Below, piece after piece: positions 24,387 through 33,349 of a stretch of 64,000 nucleotides of DNA (position 1 is its first letter; each line of letters begins with the position of its first letter). The notes beneath the pieces were generated by a model. It was not told where the DNA came from, did no database searches, and was given only the letters and a program-made list of their open reading frames with translations. The DNA comes from Candidatus Woesearchaeota archaeon (lineage in GTDB: Archaea; Nanobdellota; Nanobdellia; Woesearchaeales; JABMPP01), in contig JAGVYD010000017.1 of NCBI GenBank assembly GCA_018303405.1, positions 1 to 64,000 of the forward strand. The letters are read 5' to 3'. The position numbers and the translations under genes are program-made.

Positions 24387-25880
24387 ATGGAGCAATATGT
24401 CTCATTATTCTCATCAGACCTGTGGCACAGCTTTTTCTACTTTCTTGGCACTTACCAGGGCGCATTTTACAGGAGCTCAATAGAGCTTGTAATCTCAATT
24501 CTGCTCTCATATATGGTAATCTCGGAATACACAAAAACGCAAATCAATGAAAGGAAGCGTGAGCTGAAATACCTGAGCATAGCCTTTGTAAGCCTGCTGA
24601 TAAACAGCCTCCTTGAAGTCTCAATTTATGCAACGGTGTTGTTTGGCGGGTTTTCCATCGGCACCATCAGCTTTTTTTGGCCTGTCCTGGACAGGTTTCT
24701 CGACCTGATTACGCTGGTGCTGCTGGTCAATGCCTTTATTTTCCCGGCGTTCAAGACCCGGCTTCTCAGGTTCAAGGTTGATTACCGTGCGCAGCTTGTT
24801 GCCATAGCTGTTATTTCACTTTTGATCGAAGCTTTTTGGCTGGGAAGCAGGAGCATTCAAAATTATGTCTTTTTTTGGGGGAATTATATCCACCACCTGC
24901 TCACATTCTCCATAATAGTCTATGCCATCGTGGAGCTTTTGCGCTATCCAGACGAGGATTTTCGCTACAGCGGAAGCATCTATGCCGCGTTCCTTCTCTA
25001 CCTTGTCGTGCCTGTTGCCGAATTTATCAACATTTTTTTCTATGGCAACAGCTCGATCCGGCTCAGGCTTTTTGTCCAGCCATTCCCTATTTTTGCCATC
25101 CTGCTCTTGACAAGGGTCACTTTCCTGAAGCTGGTGGACAAGGCATACCTTCGCGAGAGGCTCACAAAAGCAGAGCGCAAATACAAGATTGAGCGGGAAC
25201 TTGGCAGGATGAAGGATGAATTTGTGTCAGTTGTCAGCCACGAGCTGAGGACGCCATTGACATCGATCAAATTGTACCTCTCCCTCCTGAAAAGCGGAAA
25301 GTTTGGCGAGACAAATGAGCAGCAAAAAAATGCCGTAAGGATAGTCGAGTCAGAATCGGACCGGCTTTCAAGCCTGATCAATGACCTTCTCAGCCTTTCC
25401 AAGCTTGAGTCAGGCAAGGAGCATCTGAAAATCAGGGAATTTGACCTCAACGAGCTGAAAAAGCCTATTTACTACGCGGGCGCAGAGGGAAAGGAAATTG
25501 AAGTTGCATTCTCAATCCCTGAAAATTTCAAGGTCAATGCCGATCCAAGCAAAATTACACAGGTGTTTGTAAACCTCATGGGCAATGCAATTAAATTCAC
25601 AGATAACAAAGGCAAAATAAAAGTGACAGCTGAAAAAAGAAAGGGCGAATGGGCACTCTCAATCAAGGATTCGGGCAGGGGCATCCCCCACAAGGACATA
25701 CCAAAGCTATTTGACAAATTCTACCAGTCGGAAAGCCATATGACGCGCACAAAGGGCGGCACAGGCCTTGGCCTGGCCATAGTCAAGAAAATTATCGACC
25801 TTCACAAGGGCAAGGTTGAGGTCGCATCGTCTGAAGGCAAGGGCAGCACATTCACTGTCATTGTCCCTTATAAAATTTGA
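24387..25880 (+). CDS. Membrane sensor histidine kinase
   Basis: The product is 497 residues from ATG 24387; TTG 24378 is an alternative, but a TATA-like AAATATTTTTATC at about 24357-24369 favours the ATG. About seven hydrophobic segments fill the N-terminal half and resemble a 7TM sensory module. The kinase core has the H-box (DEFVSVVSHELRTPLTSIKLY), the N-box (NLMGNAIKFTDN), the G1 box (KDSGRGIPHKDIPKLFDKFYQ) and the G2 box (KGGTGLGLAIVKKI). It would autophosphorylate on His and pass phosphate to the adjacent receiver protein. The sensed signal is unknown. Confidence 0.9.
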   Translation: MEQYVSLFSSDLWHSFFYFLGTYQGAFYRSSIELVISILLSYMVISEYTKTQINERKRELKYLSIAFVSLLINSLLEVSIYATVLFGGFSIGTISFFWPVLDRFLDLITLVLLVNAFIFPAFKTRLLRFKVDYRAQLVAIAVISLLIEAFWLGSRSIQNYVFFWGNYIHHLLTFSIIVYAIVELLRYPDEDFRYSGSIYAAFLLYLVVPVAEFINIFFYGNSSIRLRLFVQPFPIFAILLLTRVTFLKLVDKAYLRERLTKAERKYKIERELGRMKDEFVSVVSHELRTPLTSIKLYLSLLKSGKFGETNEQQKNAVRIVESESDRLSSLINDLLSLSKLESGKEHLKIREFDLNELKKPIYYAGAEGKEIEVAFSIPENFKVNADPSKITQVFVNLMGNAIKFTDNKGKIKVTAEKRKGEWALSIKDSGRGIPHKDIPKLFDKFYQSESHMTRTKGGTGLGLAIVKKIIDLHKGKVEVASSEGKGSTFTVIVPYKI

Positions 25881-25967
25881 CGCAGGCCATCTGGTTATCG
25901 CTAAATAATCACTTTCTAGTAACAAATTGAGCAAAGCTTTTTAAAGCCAAATTCATGACAAAAAGCC

Positions 25968-27788
25968 ATGTCACTCATAGATGTAAGAACGAGCCGCGAT
26001 ATAGGCTACAGGAACGAAGTACCTTATGCGAGCGATCTAAGTTACCCGATTCCCTACATTTTCAAGAACGGGCGGAATACCGGAATGATTGATTTCTCAC
26101 AGCCTGATATCCTGGATGACATTTTAACATATGAATCAGCGCCTGTTTCGGAAAAATTCCTGAGCAACTTTCTTGCTGATGTTGACAGGACAGTAACCAC
26201 TTTCCATTCTTATGTGCACTCACTCTCCCAGGATCAGCAGGCTGCCGTGAATTGGGCACTTAATGTGGCGTATAACACGCACCAGAGCGAGCCAAGGCAA
26301 ACGGGAATGTCATACATGTTCCACATCCTAAACGTTATGAATATCTCGGCCAGGCATAACCTTAGCTATCTCGACATGATTTCAGCCCTGCTCCATGACA
26401 CCCCTGAAAAATTAAGCGATGAGGATTTTGCACGCAGATGGGGAACTGATTTTAAGCCAAAGGTGAAAACTGTTGTGCAGGAGATCAGGACTGATCCTGA
26501 TAGCATCAAAAGCCTTGAGCCAACATTCCTGGTAGCCCTGCGAAATCAGCTTTTCCGCTCATATGAGCATTTAAGCTCTGTTGAACATGGAAACTACAGG
26601 AAATTAATCAATGATTATACGAACATTAGAGAAAAGCAGCTTAGGCCAGCCATGGGCAATGAGCCTGAGGCAATCAAGGAAATGTATGGGAAAATAAACT
26701 CTGAGATAAACCAGGGCCTGGAGGCTGTTCTGGTAACTGGCATCAGGCGTGACCTTACACAGCAATACCTCGACAAATTGCAGGAGTCAATGGACAGCTT
26801 TTTAGTCAGGAATGTTGCAACAGGCCAATTCAAGGGTCTGGAAGCAATTGACTACAGCATGAGGCAAATCACAAACCTGAGCAGGCTTAAAATCCTGGAT
26901 TCAAGCTACGCCGGGCATATTTTTGGAATAGCCCCCTACACAGTGCGGCCTGGCATAAATCACAGGGATGGCAGGGACTATCTTTCTGACCACGAAACAC
27001 GGCTGCACATCCTGGTTGCAGACATAAATTCAGGAATCCTGAAATTTGGGGACCGCAGGCACAACATCTCGGACATGTACAGCTATGCGAATTACCTTAG
27101 CCGCGCGGACCAGCAGCAGACCCTTGATCTGATGCAGCAAAGGCAGGAAACTTCCCAGGACAGGCACAAAAGAATGAAGGAGAGAATTGATTCCATAGAC
27201 AAAAGGCGGAGCCCCCAGAGCAAGAACAGCATGGATAGCAATTTCAGGCTGGTCGAAATGTGGAAGGGATTGTTCGCAGGCAACCACCTGATTGAGGCAA
27301 GGCAGCACATTGAGGCCAGCGATTCAGGGCTTTACCAACATCCACTTGTGGCTCAATCATTGGAAGCTAGGCGCGTGGCTGAGTCGGAACTGATGCAGGA
27401 AATAGCGCGCCAGGCTCACCTCCAGCAAAGGCACTTAATAATAAACAGCAAGGATATAACCAGGGACTTCGTGGAGATGCAGGAACGGAAAATAGCTGAA
27501 TTTGAGAGGGATGGCCTACTTTACACAATCACTGAAACCCTATCTGATATGGACCAGCAGGCAAAGTACGGTGCGCTCGCAAGCATGTTTTTCAGGACTT
27601 TTGTCCCAATCATGAGAAAGGATGAAAAACAGGAAGAGAAATTCAAGAATGACAGGCTGACACAAATGATAGCCAGCATAGTTTTTAAGCGCCACGCTGA
27701 TAAATTTGCAAGCGATCCCAATTTCCATTATCGTGGAAGCGAAAGCCTGATGAGGCCATTCTTTGACATGGCACAGCATATGGACTGA
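25968..27788 (+). CDS. RelA/SpoT-type HD-domain protein (predicted (p)ppGpp hydrolase-like)
   Basis: The 606-residue protein carries the metal-binding residues of the RSH/Mesh1 HD domain. These are YNTHQSEPRQTGMSYMFHIL (the A-H-x-x-Q-x-R-x-x-G...H pattern), ALLHDTPEKLS (HD pair) and KFGDRRHNISDM, which parallels K-L-A-D-R-L-H-N. About 200 extra residues separate the HD pair from the last Asp. A long helical C-terminal region (residues 390-606) has no recognised domain. RSH enzymes make or degrade (p)ppGpp in bacteria; a hydrolase role in this archaeon is inference. A TATA-like AGCTTTTTAAAG lies about 25 bases upstream. The next gene may encode a diverged synthetase-like partner. Confidence 0.65.
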   Translation: MSLIDVRTSRDIGYRNEVPYASDLSYPIPYIFKNGRNTGMIDFSQPDILDDILTYESAPVSEKFLSNFLADVDRTVTTFHSYVHSLSQDQQAAVNWALNVAYNTHQSEPRQTGMSYMFHILNVMNISARHNLSYLDMISALLHDTPEKLSDEDFARRWGTDFKPKVKTVVQEIRTDPDSIKSLEPTFLVALRNQLFRSYEHLSSVEHGNYRKLINDYTNIREKQLRPAMGNEPEAIKEMYGKINSEINQGLEAVLVTGIRRDLTQQYLDKLQESMDSFLVRNVATGQFKGLEAIDYSMRQITNLSRLKILDSSYAGHIFGIAPYTVRPGINHRDGRDYLSDHETRLHILVADINSGILKFGDRRHNISDMYSYANYLSRADQQQTLDLMQQRQETSQDRHKRMKERIDSIDKRRSPQSKNSMDSNFRLVEMWKGLFAGNHLIEARQHIEASDSGLYQHPLVAQSLEARRVAESELMQEIARQAHLQQRHLIINSKDITRDFVEMQERKIAEFERDGLLYTITETLSDMDQQAKYGALASMFFRTFVPIMRKDEKQEEKFKNDRLTQMIASIVFKRHADKFASDPNFHYRGSESLMRPFFDMAQHMD

Positions 27789-27822
27789 TCCCCTGCAAAA
27801 ATTTCCAAGTTAATGATCAAAA

Positions 27823-29127
27823 ATGGCAGTCGACCTAAGAAAGCTGCAGAATGCGGCGAAGAACAGGAATCCAGAAGACTTGTTGATATCCCATTATGCG
27901 CTGATAATTGCAAATCCATATAATTTGATTGCGCCATCCGGAAAAATCGCATATTCCTATAGAAATGAAATTAAGCAAAGATGGGCTGAGAAAATCATAA
28001 TCCTATCCCAATATCTCAGGAGGCTTCATGGGGAGATTGTGGAACAATTATCTGCAGGCGAAGAAGCATACAGGGGAATGCCGATAAACAGTGAGTTCGA
28101 CCTAATGACCAACATGATGCAAAACAGGTCTGACGAGGCAGTAGATGCATCCAAAAAAATGTGGGAAAAGCATATCGAGCCTCTCATCCCCCTGCGGGAA
28201 AGAAAAACCGGAAACATCAATTATGACAGGCTTTACGATAAATTGCTTGGCATCCTCAAGCAGGATTATTCATTGAATGATTTGCAGAAGGCCCGCAGGG
28301 AATTCACCTTAATGGCAAGCCTTTGGAGAAAAACTGTTGATAAGAACTGGAGCAAGGGAGAATCCTATGAAAAATGGAACCGGGAATTCAATGGCTATAG
28401 GGATGCAGGCGCTCCTGAATCAGTTTTGTTCGTTCGCAAAAATAGGAACCGTTCATTCCCCATCCTGGCAGAATACATCAGGCTCAAGTCCCGGGAAAGC
28501 ACTTTGAAAAAAGTTCTTTCCAGAATATATACAGCCATGCACGCAGCCGGTTACAGGGGGGAGGACACGACTTTTGATCCAGCAGTATTTGCGCAAGAAT
28601 ATAAAATCCACAGGGACACTTTTGGAATTTTGGTTGTTCAGCCCGATGAGGCAGAACAGTTAGTCTCAAAATTTGAAAAAAGGGTGGTGAAGCTTGATAT
28701 GGATCAGCGATACAGGCGCTGGGACAAGCTCGATTTCGAAACTGGCAAGATTGGCGGGGAGGCACGAGGAGGGTATAAAGAATACTTTGTCAGGGTAAAT
28801 AAGAAATTTGGAGGCCTGCAAGGCAGGGAAAAAAAGATAGTCCGGGACGAGGCAATCCAGGTCCAATTTTATCCTTATATCAGGTGGTGGCTGAATAATT
28901 TCCTGAGGACTGAAGACACCCATAAAACCTATAAGCAAATCCAGGCCAACACAGTGGATGAAGCTGTGCAGGACGATGACTGGTTAAGTGAATCACAGGA
29001 TGGCCTGGAAGAAATGCTGGCAGATGTGCAAAAAATAATCAGGGAATCAGTGCCTCTTGGCTCCCCGCTTTTGCACGCATTTTCGTCCTGTGTTGGAGCC
29101 GGCCCAGAGGCATCAAAACACAAATAG
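27823..29127 (+). CDS. Unknown protein, possibly a diverged RSH synthetase-like fold
   Basis: The 434-residue protein follows the HD-domain gene by 34 bases and is probably co-transcribed. Residues about 215-365 show a faint RelA/SpoT synthetase pattern: IRLKSRESTLKKVLSRI, then HRDTFGILVVQPDEAEQLV, then YKEYFVRVNKKFGGLQ and EAIQVQFYPYIRW. These parallel the R-x-K...S-I, D-x-x-G-x-R, K-D-Y-I-x-x-P-K-x-x-G-Y and E-x-Q-I-R-T blocks. Several catalytic residues are missing, so activity is doubtful. The remaining N- and C-terminal helices have no recognised domain. The link to RSH is inference from weak similarity and position. Confidence 0.4.
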   Translation: MAVDLRKLQNAAKNRNPEDLLISHYALIIANPYNLIAPSGKIAYSYRNEIKQRWAEKIIILSQYLRRLHGEIVEQLSAGEEAYRGMPINSEFDLMTNMMQNRSDEAVDASKKMWEKHIEPLIPLRERKTGNINYDRLYDKLLGILKQDYSLNDLQKARREFTLMASLWRKTVDKNWSKGESYEKWNREFNGYRDAGAPESVLFVRKNRNRSFPILAEYIRLKSRESTLKKVLSRIYTAMHAAGYRGEDTTFDPAVFAQEYKIHRDTFGILVVQPDEAEQLVSKFEKRVVKLDMDQRYRRWDKLDFETGKIGGEARGGYKEYFVRVNKKFGGLQGREKKIVRDEAIQVQFYPYIRWWLNNFLRTEDTHKTYKQIQANTVDEAVQDDDWLSESQDGLEEMLADVQKIIRESVPLGSPLLHAFSSCVGAGPEASKHK

Positions 29128-29163
29128 AATTTAATCCTGAATTTCAATCAGTCGTTGCTAATA

Positions 29164-29628
29164 TCAGTCGCTGCTAGTCACCCTTCTCGCCTTTGGCACA
29201 TAATTGAGGATTTTGTCGCCCATTGACTTGCCACAGCCAAGAAAATCCCTTCCATGCCTGACCAGGACAAACCCCTTGCTTTCCAATTGGATATCGAGGT
29301 CAAGGCCCCTGAGCCATTTTCTGGCCTCCTCATCATCCAGGTCAACAACATCTTTTTTTGAAAGCGGCCCGGCCAGCTGGCTTCCTTCGATTGACAGCCT
29401 TAACTGGTTGCCTTTCAGGATTTCCCCAAAATACATGCCAACAGAATTAATTTTCAGCTTGTCCAGGTCCAGGTTAAAGACATCGCGGCTTGTCACATAT
29501 ATCCTGTCCTGGGTATTCATCAGGTAAACATACTGGATGGGCATGTCTGCATCCCATTGTTCCTTTATCAAACCCAGTATATCCTCTGTTTCCTTCTTGT
29601 TTAGGATTTTTAATTTTTCCATTTTCAA
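29164..29628 (-). CDS. PUA-domain RNA-binding protein
   Basis: The 154-residue protein ends with a PUA-like domain (WLRGLDLDIQLESKGFVLVRHGRDFLGCGKSMGD in parts, then ILNYVPKARRV), the pattern seen at the C-terminus of RsmF/NOL1-type RNA methyltransferases. The N-terminal half (ILNKKETEDILGLIKEQW, IYVTSRDVFNLDLDKL) matches the companion pre-PUA fold. No catalytic domain is present, so it is likely an RNA-binding factor for rRNA or tRNA. It is 20 bases downstream of the aIF5B gene on the same strand. Confidence 0.75.
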   Translation of the reverse strand: MKMEKLKILNKKETEDILGLIKEQWDADMPIQYVYLMNTQDRIYVTSRDVFNLDLDKLKINSVGMYFGEILKGNQLRLSIEGSQLAGPLSKKDVVDLDDEEARKWLRGLDLDIQLESKGFVLVRHGRDFLGCGKSMGDKILNYVPKARRVTSSD

Positions 29629-29648
29629 AAAAGAGGCCTAACCTTTCC

Positions 29649-31418
29649 TTAAACGCCCCATATCGGATTTTCCTTTCTCATGATGCCGGCAATCTCCTTC
29701 AATGTTTCCATCTCATCTTTGGAAAGGTATTTTTTCAGCTCTTTTAGTTTCCTGAAATCTGCTTCCGGGATTGCGCTGTAAAGGATGTCCCCCTCAACTA
29801 TCTGCCTCCCCACGGTCACACCATCCATTGAAACCGCCATCTGCTTCCCCTTCTCAGCCTGGCTTACGGTCTCTTTTTCATGCTGGATGCTCCTGGCGGA
29901 TGTCAATGCATGGCCATTTTTCATCAATGGCATGTCTGATTTGAGCGTGCCTGACAGGACCTCAATCCCCAAGATTGCCGGATTGCTTTGCCTGAAGACG
30001 TAATTTCTCATCAGCTCAATCTTGCACGGCCTAGTCAGGAGGTCAACTGCGCTGGCCTCTATCCTCCTGGCTTCATCGATTTTCCATTTTTCAAAATCCT
30101 CAATGAGCTTGTAAATTATGTTGTTCGTGAAAATCTTCACTTTTTGCAGCTGGACTACATCCGGCGGCACCACAACATTGAATCCCAATATCACAGAGTC
30201 CAGCGGGTTTTCGTCATAATTGCTTTCAGCATCTGAAATGTCCTTTTTTGAGATGTTGCCGACAGCTGCCTTGCGCAGTGGAATCTTCCTGTCCCTCAGC
30301 ATGTTCAATAAGGCTTCAAGGCTTCCAAGGGTGTCAGCCTTGACAATAATCCCATTCTTGTCTGTCTCGAGTATGACTTCCTTGACCTCTTTTTGCACTG
30401 CTTCTTTGGCTGCTTCAAGAGTCTCTTCAGTTGCTGCTCTCAGTGGCATTCCTGCAACCGCATTTTCAACGTCCGGCGCAGAGAGCCTGACTGCAGATGC
30501 TGCCTTGCTTTCCTTCACGGAATGGAATTTGCTCTTTGCATCCCTTGTCTCAGAGAGGGGAGCTGGCTCAAATATTGCCCTGACTTTAGTTACAATTGGC
30601 TTTTCCATGTCGCCAATCACTATGATGTCACCTGCTTTCAGGATTCCGTCATAAATAATGAGGTCAATGCATGTGCCCATGCCTTTTATGTTTTTGATTT
30701 CAAGGATTGTGCCCTTAGCAGGGCCCGCCACATCCAATCTAAGGTTGTTTTCCAGGAATTTCTGTGCCAGGCCCGCAATGACCATAAGCGTTTCCTGTAT
30801 CCCTATCCCCATTTTTGCGGAAATCGGCACAATTGCTATCTGCTTTGTGTAGTCGCTTACCCTGTCAAAGCGTTCGGAATTAAATCCGTGCTCAAAAAGC
30901 TTGCCCACTGTCTCATAGAGCTTTCTGTCAAGGGTTTGCTGGGCATTTTCATTCTGTGCTTTCAGCGCATCCAAAAAGCAAATATCATTCTCCTTAGCAA
31001 CCCATCCCGGTATAAGGTCTAATTTATTTGCGGCAACCACAAATGGCACCCTGAACTGCTTCAGCATCTCTATGGCCTCTATTGTCTGCGGCTTGAAGCC
31101 TTCATTTATGTCAACAACAAGGACAGCAATGTCAGCAAGGGTACCTCCCCTTTTTCTCAAGCTTGAGAATGCCGCATGGCCAGGGGTGTCTATGAATAAT
31201 AAGCCCTGGATTGTTATTTTCATGTTCATCCGTTCCACCAGCGGACCGCAAATCTGCCTGACCGTGCTGATGGGTATGAGGGAGGCGCCTATTGCCTGCG
31301 TGATCTGGCCGGGTTCAGTGTCAACAATGGAACTCCCTCTAATCTTATCAAGAAAGGTGCTTTTTCCGTGGTCTACATGTCCCACTACTGTGCAAATAGG
31401 GCTCCGGATATTCTGCAT
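29649..31418 (-). CDS. infB: Archaeal translation initiation factor aIF5B
   Basis: The 589-residue GTPase has the G1 motif GHVDHGKSTFLD, switch II DTPGHAAF, NKLD and SAK motifs, and then the domain II-IV architecture of aIF5B (PAKGTILEIKNIKGMGTCIDLIIYDG, then VKADTLGSLEALLNML). It promotes subunit joining at start-codon selection. No N-terminal extension or intein is present. The gene is the first of a small operon with the PUA protein. Confidence 0.95.
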   Translation of the reverse strand: MQNIRSPICTVVGHVDHGKSTFLDKIRGSSIVDTEPGQITQAIGASLIPISTVRQICGPLVERMNMKITIQGLLFIDTPGHAAFSSLRKRGGTLADIAVLVVDINEGFKPQTIEAIEMLKQFRVPFVVAANKLDLIPGWVAKENDICFLDALKAQNENAQQTLDRKLYETVGKLFEHGFNSERFDRVSDYTKQIAIVPISAKMGIGIQETLMVIAGLAQKFLENNLRLDVAGPAKGTILEIKNIKGMGTCIDLIIYDGILKAGDIIVIGDMEKPIVTKVRAIFEPAPLSETRDAKSKFHSVKESKAASAVRLSAPDVENAVAGMPLRAATEETLEAAKEAVQKEVKEVILETDKNGIIVKADTLGSLEALLNMLRDRKIPLRKAAVGNISKKDISDAESNYDENPLDSVILGFNVVVPPDVVQLQKVKIFTNNIIYKLIEDFEKWKIDEARRIEASAVDLLTRPCKIELMRNYVFRQSNPAILGIEVLSGTLKSDMPLMKNGHALTSARSIQHEKETVSQAEKGKQMAVSMDGVTVGRQIVEGDILYSAIPEADFRKLKELKKYLSKDEMETLKEIAGIMRKENPIWGV

Positions 31419-31546
31419 AAAACATCAATACAGGGAATGCTGCGCCATCTTTTAAATGTTTCCGAATAATAAGCCCTGCCAGGAATTAATGGCGGGCTGC
31501 CTACTCGCTGCGATAGCTTTATAACTCCATATTTAATCAGGCAGCC

Positions 31547-32707
31547 ATGCTGTCAATCATCAAGGAAGGAAAAGCAGTTCTAAAAGTCCCCACAGGCGAA
31601 AAGATTTCAAGCAGCCTGGCGGTATTTTACAATCCTGTCATGAAATTCAACAGGGACATTTCTGTTCTGCTGCTGCAATGCCTTGGAAGGAAGAACCTCT
31701 CATTTGCTGATATTCTTTCTGCAAGCGGTGCCCGGGGAATAAGGCTTGCTCTTGAGCTTAAGAAAGGCATTATTGGAACCATGGTCTTGAATGACCAGAG
31801 CAAAAAGGCCTTTGGAAATATCAGGCAAAACCTAAGTCTTAATGGGCTGGGAAAGGACAGGCGGATTGCTGTAAAAAACATGGACGCCAATGAATTGCTG
31901 CAGGATTCTTCAGGATTTGATGTGATTGACATTGACCCATTCGGCAGCCCTAATTTTTTTTTGTGGAATTCACTGAAAAAAATAAAGCGGAATGGCATCC
32001 TTGCAGTAACAGCCACTGATACTGGCGCATTGGCAGGTGCATTCCCTGAAGCAGGCATCAGGAAGTACTGGGCCATTCCGCTCAAGAATGAGTTTATGCA
32101 CGAAACTGGATTGAGGATTCTTGCAAGAAAGGTGCAGCTGGTCGCATCCCAGCTTGACAGGGCTGCTGTTCCAATCCTTTCTTTTTACAGGGACCATTAT
32201 TACCGGATTATTTTCAGGATAGAGCACGGTGCCAGGAAGGCAGATAAGGCAATGCGCGGGTATAAATGCATTTTGTATTGCAGAAATTGCACAAGCAGGT
32301 GGGTAATAAATGAAATGTCCCCTGCAAAAACAGGTAATATTGGCAAGGATTCAAAATGCTGCAAGGACCCCAAATTCGAAAAGGCAGGGCCGATGTGGTG
32401 CAATGCCATGGGAGACCCGGGCCTGGCTGATAAGATGGCTGCCAAATCTGCAAATGAAAAAGACAGGAAATTCCTGTCTGTCCTTGCTTCCGAATATAAA
32501 TCAGGGATAGTTGGGTTCTATGACATCCACAGGATTTGCAAAATAAGCCATCTTGAGATTCCGCGAAAGGAAGATTTGCGCAATGCTTTAATAAAACAGG
32601 GAAACCAGTCAGTGGCAACCCATGTCTCAGGAACAGCGATAAAAACTGATGCCAGCCTTCATAGCATTATAAGAACAATTAGGTCTTTGAACAGGAAAAA
32701 GAAATAA
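31547..32707 (+). CDS. trm1: tRNA (guanine26-N2)-dimethyltransferase Trm1
   Basis: The 386-residue protein has Trm1 features: an N-terminal GKAVLKVPTG and VFYNPVMKFNRDIS, the SAM-binding stretch ADILSASGARGIRLALE, the catalytic DIDPFGSPNFF, and the block VTATDTGALAGAFPEAG. The C-terminal zinc region has YCRNCTSRW, CCKDPKFEKAGPMWCN. It dimethylates G26 of tRNAs. A TATA-like GCTTTATAAC lies about 30 bases upstream. Confidence 0.95.
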   Translation: MLSIIKEGKAVLKVPTGEKISSSLAVFYNPVMKFNRDISVLLLQCLGRKNLSFADILSASGARGIRLALELKKGIIGTMVLNDQSKKAFGNIRQNLSLNGLGKDRRIAVKNMDANELLQDSSGFDVIDIDPFGSPNFFLWNSLKKIKRNGILAVTATDTGALAGAFPEAGIRKYWAIPLKNEFMHETGLRILARKVQLVASQLDRAAVPILSFYRDHYYRIIFRIEHGARKADKAMRGYKCILYCRNCTSRWVINEMSPAKTGNIGKDSKCCKDPKFEKAGPMWCNAMGDPGLADKMAAKSANEKDRKFLSVLASEYKSGIVGFYDIHRICKISHLEIPRKEDLRNALIKQGNQSVATHVSGTAIKTDASLHSIIRTIRSLNRKKK

Positions 32708-32727
32708 TGGAAAAATTACCGGATTAA

Positions 32728-33003
32728 TTATCCGATTGTCCTTCTGACATCAGTCACTTCAACAGAATTTACCCCTTCGATGCCAGCTACACTTTCCTCA
32801 AGAGAGTCAGTCGCACCTTTGCTTTCATCCATTACAAAAATGAGGTTTATGGCCTTGAGGCCAAATGCTATTGGCACAACCTCAACTTTGCCGACTTTGC
32901 CGCCAAATTTGGAAATTTCTTCAGAAGCTTTATTTTCAATAAATTTGAGGTCTGTATCCGGGCTGACCGGCATGATTTTCAGGGTTACTACTACTGTTGC
33001 CAT
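32728..33003 (-). CDS. ef1b: Elongation factor 1-beta (aEF1B)
   Basis: The 91-residue protein matches archaeal aEF1B: VVTLKIMPVSPDTDLKFIENKA, VEVVPIAFGLKAINLIFVMDE and the acidic end SLEESVAGIEGVNSVEVTDVRR. It is the GDP/GTP exchange factor for EF1A. It follows a small zinc-ribbon gene by eight bases on the same strand, a pairing common in archaea. Confidence 0.95.
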   Translation of the reverse strand: MATVVVTLKIMPVSPDTDLKFIENKASEEISKFGGKVGKVEVVPIAFGLKAINLIFVMDESKGATDSLEESVAGIEGVNSVEVTDVRRTIG

Positions 33004-33011
33004 TTTTCTGT

Positions 33012-33182
33012 CTAGTTTGGCCCCTCAAATCCGCACTGTGGGCATTTGTATTTTGCTGCTATTACCCTGGCATGCCTTGACCGCACTATCCTGTGCTTCC
33101 CGCATGAAGGGCAGTCAAATTGGGACACACCCTCAGTATTAGTCACTTTTTTCTTGGTTGAAATGCAGACAATGTCTTCCAT
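33012..33182 (-). CDS. Small two-CxxC zinc-ribbon protein upstream of aEF1B
   Basis: The 56-residue protein has the zinc ligands CPSCGKH and CPQCGFEG with a basic stretch between them (RIVRSRHARVIAAKYK). This is the archaeal zinc-finger family (DUF1610-type) usually encoded next to EF1B and thought to bind RNA. A perfect Shine-Dalgarno AGGAGGT (33190-33196, minus strand) precedes ATG 33182. It is short and was read directly from the sequence. Confidence 0.88.
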   Translation of the reverse strand: MEDIVCISTKKKVTNTEGVSQFDCPSCGKHRIVRSRHARVIAAKYKCPQCGFEGPN

Positions 33183-33349
33183 ATTGCTAACCTCCTAGCT
33201 GAATTCAGATTTTTGCAGCCGCTTAAAAAGCTTGTGATTTTATTCATATACCTCCAATATTGGCTTAAAATGGATTAATTATTCCAGAGTTACAATAAAA
33301 GTATATATAATGCAAAGGTAATTTTGAAGTAAAAGGGGAGTGATATATA

